DNA of 12,381 nt from Bifidobacteriaceae bacterium (lineage in GTDB: Bacteria; Actinomycetota; Actinomycetes; Actinomycetales; WQXJ01). The stretch is taken from NCBI GenBank assembly GCA_031265345.1, contig JAISCU010000265.1, forward strand, positions 1 through 12,381, given 5' to 3'. How positions within the stretch are numbered: the stretch's first letter is position 1; each line of letters opens with the position of its first letter. Made by a program: the position numbers and the translations under genes. Below are positions 7,170 to 12,381 of this stretch, piece by piece. The notes under the pieces were generated by a model. The model worked only from the letters and a program-made list of their open reading frames with translations, did no database searches and had not been told where the DNA came from.

Positions 7170-7613
7170 ATGGTTTCGCCCCAATCAATCGCGCAGCGCT
7201 GGCCGCCCCTGGGAACCGAGGCGGGAGCAGGCACCAACCCAATGCCGCTGGAAGACTTGGGACGGACCTGGTGGTTGCCGCAGCTCGAGCTGGCCGACGG
7301 CCTGTCCCTTCCCCGCCGCGATCGCGCCGGGGGGCCGCTGCCCCCCAATCAAGGCGGGGAAAGCGCCACGTCACGGCTGCCTGAGGCCCAGCCTCGCGCG
7401 GACGAACTCAGCCCACCCGCCGCGGCTACCCCGATCGCCGCCATGTTCGCCGCCGTGCGCGGCACGCCTGGGCCGTCGAGCCCACCGGCGCCGATCCGCC
7501 GGACGCGCCCGAGCGACCGGCAGTTGCGTGTCAAGGCGGTTCGCCGGATGCCAGACGAATCGCTTTCCCTCGACCAACTGGCCGCCGTCCAATCGGCGCT
7601 CGTCGGCCGGTGA
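7170..7613 (+). CDS. Hypothetical 147-aa protein, Pro/Arg-rich
   Basis: Starts MVSPQSIAQRWPPLG and ends LDQLAAVQSALVGR. No recognised domain, signal peptide or membrane segment. Residues about 45-110 are rich in Pro, Ala and Arg and look disordered. The last 35 residues (RQLRVKAVRRMPDESLSLDQ onward) are a basic amphipathic helix-like segment. ATG 7170 is preceded by GAAAGGA at good spacing, and the frame ends cleanly at TGA 7613. Reality is also supported by the conserved leader element upstream in the same orientation as the two other leader-led genes. It is transcribed away from the two-component operon. Function unknown. Confidence 0.6.
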   Translation: MVSPQSIAQRWPPLGTEAGAGTNPMPLEDLGRTWWLPQLELADGLSLPRRDRAGGPLPPNQGGESATSRLPEAQPRADELSPPAAATPIAAMFAAVRGTPGPSSPPAPIRRTRPSDRQLRVKAVRRMPDESLSLDQLAAVQSALVGR

Positions 7614-7941
7614 CCGGCCTTCCTGGCCCTTCGCAGGCGTCTGACCAGCTATTTCATGTCAGCCTGGTGGCCCCAGAACCATCCAGTCAGGTGTACTGAG
7701 CGACGTATGCCCTTCGACGCGTCGACGCCGGGCCTGATCGAAACCTGGATCAAGGAGCGGGTTGACCTCATCCCCCGGCCCGTACCGATTGAGACTCACC
7801 GGCTCGCCACGGGTACCGGGCTTATCCTTACGCGGATAACGGTCGGGGACGACTGCGGCTCTCCGCCGCGCCCGTTCCGGCGGCCTCGTGGCTGGATGGC
7901 GACGCCAGCTTCGACCAGGTGTCTGCGGGGGTCATTCGACC
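7614..7941. other. 328-nt gap with a possible frameshifted gene remnant
   Basis: No intact gene is seen. On the plus strand, ATG 7707 opens MPFDASTPGLIETWIKERVD and continues protein-like to about 7850 (TGTGLILTRITVGDD). After that a different plus frame reads PAASWLDGDASFDQVSAGVI up to about 7940. This suggests one coding stretch split by an indel near 7850, running into the vapC 3' end on the opposite strand. No family is recognised and codon evidence is weak, so this is only a possible decayed gene. Confidence 0.25.
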
Positions 7942-8340
7942 TCACGCGGTGAGCAGTTCCATCCCGAATCGCCTGGCCGCGCGGAAGTCGAACGTCCAGG
8001 TCCGTTCGCAGCCTGCCTCCAGCGCAAGTGCGGCGATGAGAGCGTCCGGGACTTCGCTGTCGGTCTGTTCTGCGACGGCGAGGGCCTGCGCGACGGCGCC
8101 GGGCTCTTGGAGAACCAGATCCCGCGCGGCCAAGAGCGCCCTGGTGGTGGCCGTGGCGCGCTCGTGGGAGACCCGGAAGGAGCGGCGCAACACCCAGAGC
8201 GTCTCGACCAGCACCACGAGGCTGACGTAGCCCGGCTGGAATGGGGTTAGGCGCGCCATCGCCGCGTGAGCGATGGGGCTCTGCACCGGATCGTCGTCCA
8301 TCAGGTGGCGCACCAAGACGTTCGTGTCGAGCGCGATCAT
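7942..8340 (-). CDS. vapC: VapC-like PIN-domain toxin
   Basis: A 132-aa protein of usual VapC length. It begins MIALDTNVLVRHL, with the first acidic residue Asp5. The other PIN metal-binding positions are visible as Glu46 (LVVLVETLWVL), Asp99 (VPDALIAALA) and Asp118 (TWTFDFRAA). PIN toxins are Mg-dependent ribonucleases that stop translation, often by cutting tRNA or rRNA; the target here is unknown. The ATG overlaps the antitoxin stop by four bases (8337-8340), the usual antitoxin-first order. The catalytic set is complete, so the toxin looks active. Confidence 0.93.
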   Translation of the reverse strand: MIALDTNVLVRHLMDDDPVQSPIAHAAMARLTPFQPGYVSLVVLVETLWVLRRSFRVSHERATATTRALLAARDLVLQEPGAVAQALAVAEQTDSEVPDALIAALALEAGCERTWTFDFRAARRFGMELLTA

Positions 8341-8582
8341 CGGACGCGGTGGGCCGCCGCGTCGGCGATCGCCTCGTTCATCTCCTCGACGGTCAACCGC
8401 ACGTCGGTCGGCCCGAGCATCCCGGCCAGGTCCGCGGCCGACTGGGTGCGGGGGATCATTGTGATGGTGCCTCCCGGGACCGGGTAGAAGTCGACTCTGG
8501 TGCCGGGTTCAATCCCGAACTGACGGCGGATCTCCGCTGGCACCGTGAGCTGGCCCTTGCTCGTCACAGTTGAACTCGGCAT
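8337..8582 (-). CDS. vapB: AbrB/MazE-fold antitoxin of the VapBC pair
   Basis: An 81-aa protein whose first 45 residues are a swapped-hairpin AbrB-type DNA-binding domain: TVTSKGQLTVPAEIRRQFGI followed by GTRVDFY. The C-terminal half (LAGMLGPTDVRLTVEEMNEA) is the expected toxin-wrapping segment. It should neutralise the downstream PIN toxin and, with it, repress its own promoter. ATG 8582 has a GGGGG-type ribosome-binding site about six bases upstream. A DNA operator is expected between 8583 and about 8640 but none is clear by eye. Confidence 0.92.
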   Translation of the reverse strand: MPSSTVTSKGQLTVPAEIRRQFGIEPGTRVDFYPVPGGTITMIPRTQSAADLAGMLGPTDVRLTVEEMNEAIADAAAHRVR

Positions 8583-8613
8583 TCTGGCCCCCCTTACGAA
8601 TAGGCGATCATCC

Positions 8614-8974
8614 TTACCAAACTACGCCGAAGCGTGGTTGGCGTCCAGGCCATGGAGACGGCAGGCCCGGGGCCGAGCAGCGCCAGTGCCGCTCACCCCT
8701 TTGGCTGCGGGCCGCCCGGTAGCTGCGGGTCTTCCACTCGCCGTTGGGAGCCAAGTAGATCTCAACCAGCGCGGTGACCCATGTGGCAACGCCGACACCG
8801 AAGAAGTCAGCGTCCTCCGTCCAAATGGGGCAGCCCAAGGCCAGCGCGGCCGCCAATACGGGCCAGTCCGCCGGGTCGCGCCGACCTATCCGGGCCATCG
8901 CGGCGACGCGGCAGGTAGACAGTCTGGCCCGTCGCCCCCTCCTCCACGACGGGAGCCGCCAGGAGCGCGTCCCC
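8614..8974 (-). pseudogene. C-terminal fragment of a PIN-domain protein, fused to a GH31 fragment
   Basis: The 3' part of a long open frame reads ARIGRRDPADWPVLAAALAL then GCPIWTEDADFFGVGVATW. This is the closing half of a PIN-domain family in which RDPxDWP and WTEDxDFFG are conserved (Asp residues near 8880 and 8820). The N-terminal half with the first acidic residue is absent. Just upstream, a different minus frame (about 8900-8970) reads LGDALLAAPVVEEGATGQTV, which may be more of the same gene after a frameshift. Beyond VEIYL, where such proteins usually end, the frame runs on through an unrelated Arg/Ser-rich tail to 8614. It is joined upstream to a glycosidase and has no start of its own. 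Probably non-functional. Confidence 0.7.
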
Positions 8975-10070
8975 CAGCTGCCGGTGTATCCGGAGCGGGA
9001 GAACGTCACCGGCACCTTCCCGCATGAGCGCAGCAAGTCGCCGTAGGCCCGCGCGTACCGCGCCGGGTTGAGGTTGTTCCCGTCGTCGCCGCGGGTGCCG
9101 TCGTCATAGCGCAACGCGCCGCCCCAGGCGTGCTCGCCGCCGTCGGTCTTGAACCCGTCCACGCCCAGGTCGCGCACCAGGTAGCGGCGGCGCGACGCCC
9201 ACCACTCCCGGCCCGCCGGGGTCGACAGGTCCGGCATCAGCGCCTTCGGGAACCACCAGCCCCGGTTCAGGTACGGCTGCCCGTCCGCCCCTTTCACCAC
9301 GAAGCCGGAACGGACCAGGGCCTCGCCGTCGGAGATCACCTGCGATCCGTGCGGCTGGTCCTCCAAGGCGAAGGTGGCCCCGCTCTTGAGCAGCGGGATC
9401 TGCGAGAGCAGCACCTTGACGTCCCGAGCGTGGAGCCCGTCGACCATGCCCCTCGGGTCCGGCCACGCCCCGTCGGCCGGATACGTCAAATCCGCGCCGA
9501 CAAAGGGACTCCCGTCCGGGCGGGCCGCGTATTCGGCGTCCCGGAAGACCGTGATCCCCTCCTCGTCGCTCCACGCCTCGATCACCACCGCGCCCACCGG
9601 CACGCCATGGTCGCGGTGCGCGTCCATCTGCGCCATCACCGACGCCTGCGTGTTCCATTCGTTGCCGGAGGCCCATAGCCGGTGCACCCAGGCGGGCAGC
9701 GGCTCGGCGCGGCCCGCCTGGTCGAGGAAAGACCCGAGCACCTCCACAGGGGAGCCTGAGAAGACATCCACCGCCACACGCCCGTCCGGCCCGACCTCGG
9801 ATTCGACCACGAGCTTCGACGGGTCGCTCGCTCCGACGTCGAACCAGACCCGTCTCGACGTCCGGACGTGGAAGCCCCAGCCGCCGCCCAGGATGTGCGC
9901 GAACGGCATCGGGAAATAGGTGCGACGCGCCCTGCCCTGTCCTTTGTACTGCTCGAACACCACCGAATCCAGCGTCAGCCCCCGCTGGTCCACCGCGTCG
10001 TAGCGCTCGCCGAACCCCACCACATGCTCGCCCTCGGCCGGGGCGGCGCTGTCGGCGGACCTGTCCGCGA
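8975..10070 (-). pseudogene. Internal fragment of a GH31 alpha-glycosidase
   Basis: About 365 codons clearly belong to glycoside hydrolase family 31. They read GEHVVGFGERYDAVDQRG, TYFPMPFAHILGGGWGFHVR, LWASGNEWNTQASVMAQMDA, GAVVIEAWSDEEG, and GVDGFKTDGGEHAWG, whose Asp (codon 9142-9144) is the expected nucleophile. Members release sugars from alpha-linked glycans. The frame follows the family as far as TFSRSGYTGS and then departs at about 8975, just before the usual WAGD segment that carries the acid/base Asp. The 5' end also stops near 10070, losing the N-terminal domain, where a transposase remnant begins on the other strand. Normal GH31 proteins are roughly 650-800 aa. The frame stays open out to 10581 and 8614, so an automatic caller may report a 655-aa enzyme; that would be a chimera. 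Confidence 0.85.
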
Positions 10071-10081
10071 GGGCCGACCCG

Positions 10082-10503
10082 GCCGGCGCGTTGAATCTGG
10101 GCTGGCAGCTGGCCGGCGCGGTGCGGGACGTGCTCGGCCTGGGACCGTGGCTGGACCGGTTGCGCCGGGAGCGCGGCTGGGGCGTCGACGTAGCCGGGGT
10201 CCTGGGGGGCTGGTCGCGTGCCAGGTGGCGCGGCCCGGCTCGAGACGCGCGGCGTTCCCGGGCCTGGGGCGGATGCTCTTCGCCCCGGACGTGCCCCTGG
10301 CCCACGCGTACCGGGCGTCGGGCCTGGTGGCGGAGGTCTCCGCCCGGCTCCAGTCCCGCTCCAGGCGCGCCGCCGCCGGGGGCCCCGAGCGGTTGGAGTG
10401 CGTGTTCTACGACGCCACGAGCTATTTCTTCGCGGTGGGCCAGGACGACCCGGCCGAGCCCGGGGGCCACGGGCCGCCGAGGGGCCGGGCGGCCCGCAGG
10501 TGA
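10082..10503 (+). pseudogene. IS1634-like transposase remnant with frameshift
   Basis: Two plus frames together give a transposase segment. The first (to about 10208) reads LNLGWQLAGAVRDVLGLGPW then VDVAGVLGG. The second (from about 10205) reads LVACQVARPGSRRAAFPGLG, MLFAPDVPLAHAYRASGLVA, and ECVFYDATSYFF, where the Asp would be the first residue of the DDE triad. The shift falls on a run of six G at about 10208. The usual start region is missing and the frame stops at 10503, before the second and third catalytic residues. About 140 of the expected 450-600 residues remain, so it cannot be active. It abuts the broken GH31 end and probably marks the event that cut that gene. Confidence 0.72.
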
Positions 10504-10597
10504 GGCGATCAGTCGGCGGGAGCCCGCTCGACGCGATTGGGGTCTACTGTGGGGTTGGCCGGGCCAAGACCAAACGGACAACCGAAATGAGGAATCG

Positions 10598-11533
10598 ATG
10601 ATCCCCGATAGTCGGATCGCGCAGGACGTTTACAAGGATGTCGGGACGAATGTGGCGTTCGCCACGTTCGCCCTGAAGCGGGCCGATCAAGCGGCCGAGC
10701 GCCAAGCCATCGCTGAACTGGCGGACCGGCTGCCGTCGATCCTCAACTCGATGCGTATCCGCTGCCCGGAAGCCGACCTGAAATGCGCCTTCGGGTTCTC
10801 CTCGAAAGCCTGGGACTACCTCTTCCCGGGCGAGGCCAAGCCGAGCGAACTGGAGGACTTCACCGGGCTGTCCGGCAGCGGCTACGAGATGCCAGGCACC
10901 CCCGCCGACTTGTTCTTGCACCTGCGGGCTGGTCAGCAGGCCGTCATCTTCGAGGTCATGGACCAATTGAGCGGTTTCATCGCGGCGGCGGCCACGCCGC
11001 TGGACCGGACGGACGGGTTCCGGTATTTCGAGGGGCGAGCGATCATTGGCTTCATCGACGGCACCGAGGCTCCCAACGAAGCCGACAGCGCCGAGTACGC
11101 GATCATCGGCTCCGAGGACGCCGCGTTCGCGGGCGGCTCGTACGCTTTCGCCCAGAAATGGGTCCACGACATGGACTTCTGGAAGGGACTGACCGTCGAG
11201 GACCAGGAGAAGGCCGTGGGGCGCCGGAAGTTCTCCGACCTGGAGTTGGAGGATGAAGACAAGGCCCCCAATGCCCACAATGTGGCGTCGAAGATCGAGC
11301 AGGACGGCGTGGAGCAGAAGATCGTCCGCATGAACGTCCCGTACCACGACCTCGCAACCGGCCGCACCGGCACGTACTTCATCGGCTATTCCAGGCGCTG
11401 GTCCGTCACCAAGGACATGGCCACCCAGATGCTCGCCAAGGGCGACTACCTGCTCCGTTTCAGCCAGATTCTCACCGGTCAGGCCTTCTTCATCCCGTCC
11501 CGCCCGCTCCTGGCTCAAATCGCCGACTCCTGA
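10598..11533 (+). CDS. DyP-type heme peroxidase (class B/YfeX-like)
   Basis: A complete 311-aa protein of normal length for class B DyP peroxidases, which oxidise dyes, phenolics or metals with hydrogen peroxide. It has the family GXXDG motif, GFIDGTEAPN (151-160), whose Asp154 is the distal catalytic acid. Likely proximal heme ligand is His227 in APNAHNVAS, and the distal Arg is Arg244 in KIVRMNVPY. The C-terminal TGTYFIGYSRRW and LLRFSQILTGQAFFIPS are also typical. There is no Tat signal, so it should be cytoplasmic, unlike EfeB-type members. The tail ends LLAQIADS with no encapsulin-targeting motif, and no encapsulin gene is seen. ATG 10598 follows GAGGA. The frame is open far upstream into the transposase remnant, but that part is not peroxidase. 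Confidence 0.95.
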   Translation: MIPDSRIAQDVYKDVGTNVAFATFALKRADQAAERQAIAELADRLPSILNSMRIRCPEADLKCAFGFSSKAWDYLFPGEAKPSELEDFTGLSGSGYEMPGTPADLFLHLRAGQQAVIFEVMDQLSGFIAAAATPLDRTDGFRYFEGRAIIGFIDGTEAPNEADSAEYAIIGSEDAAFAGGSYAFAQKWVHDMDFWKGLTVEDQEKAVGRRKFSDLELEDEDKAPNAHNVASKIEQDGVEQKIVRMNVPYHDLATGRTGTYFIGYSRRWSVTKDMATQMLAKGDYLLRFSQILTGQAFFIPSRPLLAQIADS

Positions 11534-11546
11534 CCTGCGGGGACGT

Positions 11547-11572
11547 CCGTCCCTCGACTAGTCAGGGGACGG
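11547..11572. terminator. Strong hairpin between convergent peroxidase and transposase genes
   Basis: CCGTCCC and GGGACGG form a 7-bp stem with a 12-nt loop containing the palindrome GACTAGTC. It begins 14 nt after the peroxidase stop and ends 33 nt before the convergent transposase stop. It could terminate both genes. The nearby GGGGACGTCC, GGGGACGGTTCC and twice-seen CCTCGACT also look like parts of an IS end or REP-like element, so its role is open. Confidence 0.5.
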
Positions 11573-11604
11573 TTCCTCGACTGGATGATCTATTCCAAGG
11601 GCTG

Positions 11605-12381
11605 TCAGTGGTCGTAGGCGGTCAGTGAGCGCAGCACCGGGGCGCCGGAGCGTTCGTTGTGCCAGATCGCGGCGGTCAGGGCGAGGAGTTGGGTGGCGAC
11701 GCGGGTGATCAGCCCGCGGATGGTCTTGGCTCTGAGGTGTTCGATGTCGAGTTGGGTCTTCAGGGTGGCGTTGACGGATTCGATGGTCTGGCGCAGCGGT
11801 TTGAGGAACCGCGCCCCCGGCCTGGGCCTCTCGCGTTTGCGGGCTTTGCGCAACAGGACGATGTCCTCGCCGGCCAGGGCCTGCTCGAAGGCCCGCCCGT
11901 GGTAGCCCATGTCGGCGATGAGCGTCTGGCCGGGACGCCGCTCCAGGCCGGACAGGATCCCGATGAGCGTCTCGCGCTCGTCGGCCTTCGCGCCGGTCAG
12001 GGCGTAGCCGACGACCAGCCCGCACAGGGTCGCGAGCAGATGCAGGCGGAACCCGTGGAAGTACCGGGTGTGCGACGCGCAGTACCCGTACTGGGCGTCG
12101 CCGGCCAGGCCGGTGCGTTTGACCGTCGGGCGCGAGCGGGCCGTCTCGACCGGGGTGGGGCCGGCCACCCACACCCCGTCCGACCACGCGTCCGTGGCTC
12201 GGGCCAGCCGGCCGCGCACCCAGTCGATGGTCTCGGCCAGGGCCCGGAGGCGTTTGTTGTATCCGGGCTGGTTCGGGATGTACGGGAAGTAGCCGGTCAG
12301 GTGGGTTTTGGCGTGTCTGACCCATTGCGACTCGTTGGTGTGGCCGCGCAGGGCGCCCATCACCGCCAGGGTTATGATCTC
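11605..12381 (-). CDS. IS982-type DDE transposase (5' end outside window)
   Basis: The frame is open to the right edge (upstream of GTG 12363 it continues EIITLAV), so the first part of this roughly 290-aa family is missing and the true start is not seen. Family features are YFPYIPNQPGYNKRLRALA, SRPTVKRTGLAG, QYGYCASHTRYFHGFRLHLL, LTGAKADERETL, LIADMGYHGRAF and IESVNATLKTQLDIEHLRAK. Asp in ADMGY and Glu in IESVNATLK are the expected second and third catalytic residues. Where relatives read VVDSTPVE, this reads VAGPTPVE: Gly (codon 12160-12162) replaces the first catalytic Asp. The copy may therefore be inactive. Its terminal repeats cannot be assigned with the upstream end missing. Confidence 0.88.
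   Translation of the reverse strand, partial: EIITLAVMGALRGHTNESQWVRHAKTHLTGYFPYIPNQPGYNKRLRALAETIDWVRGRLARATDAWSDGVWVAGPTPVETARSRPTVKRTGLAGDAQYGYCASHTRYFHGFRLHLLATLCGLVVGYALTGAKADERETLIGILSGLERRPGQTLIADMGYHGRAFEQALAGEDIVLLRKARKRERPRPGARFLKPLRQTIESVNATLKTQLDIEHLRAKTIRGLITRVATQLLALTAAIWHNERSGAPVLRSLTAYDH

Noticed and set aside
10530..10597. Promoter for the peroxidase (TACTGT as a -10 near 10542)
   Set aside because: Only a TAnnnT match and no convincing -35; too weak to list as a feature.
10544..11518. 324-aa minus-strand ORF opposite the peroxidase
   Set aside because: Antisense shadow of a clearly recognised DyP gene; no motifs of its own.

Overview
The window is GC-rich DNA, most likely from an actinobacterium. 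This rests on the G/C-ending codons, the actinobacterial style of the TPR protein, the VapBC and IS982-type genes, and the GC-only hairpins without U tracts. No RNA gene was recognised. There is no housekeeping anchor, so the genus cannot be told. The DNA looks like an accessory region: surface and signalling genes on the left, and a scrambled, transposon-littered stretch on the right.

Left part (1-4030), all on the minus strand. A large exported surface protein with an SdrD_B/Cna_B-like domain runs off the left edge, so its stop is outside the window. Upstream of it lies a TPR-repeat protein coupled by an ATGA overlap to a small basic ORF. The TPR gene has an unusual 5' region. It holds three 33-bp repeats spaced exactly 64 bp apart, with unrelated 31-bp intervals between them (CRISPR-like geometry, no cas genes), followed by a dispersed leader element.

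Middle (4031-7613). An OmpR-type response regulator and a 7TMR-DISM sensor histidine kinase form a tight two-gene minus-strand operon (kinase first, 1-nt stop/start overlap). Divergent from it is a small plus-strand gene of unknown function.

The best candidate for something undescribed is the leader element. A 52-bp core bounded by CTAG-like ends is present three times (1779-1830, 3697-3748, 7024-7075). Each copy sits in the same orientation upstream of a gene: the surface protein, the TPR protein and the 147-aa protein. Each is followed by a GC hairpin whose end lies about 42-49 nt before the start codon. This could be a shared structured 5' UTR or promoter, or a small mobile or extragenic repeat that inserts upstream of genes.

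Right part (7614-12381). A complete vapBC-type toxin-antitoxin pair is followed by a graveyard. One open frame (8614-10581, minus) is a chimera of a PIN-domain C-terminus and the middle of a GH31 glycosidase lacking its acid/base region; its far end is only the antisense of a frameshifted IS1634-like transposase remnant. After this come an intact class-B-like DyP peroxidase on the plus strand, a strong hairpin, and an IS982-type transposase that runs off the right edge. In that transposase the first catalytic aspartate appears replaced by glycine.
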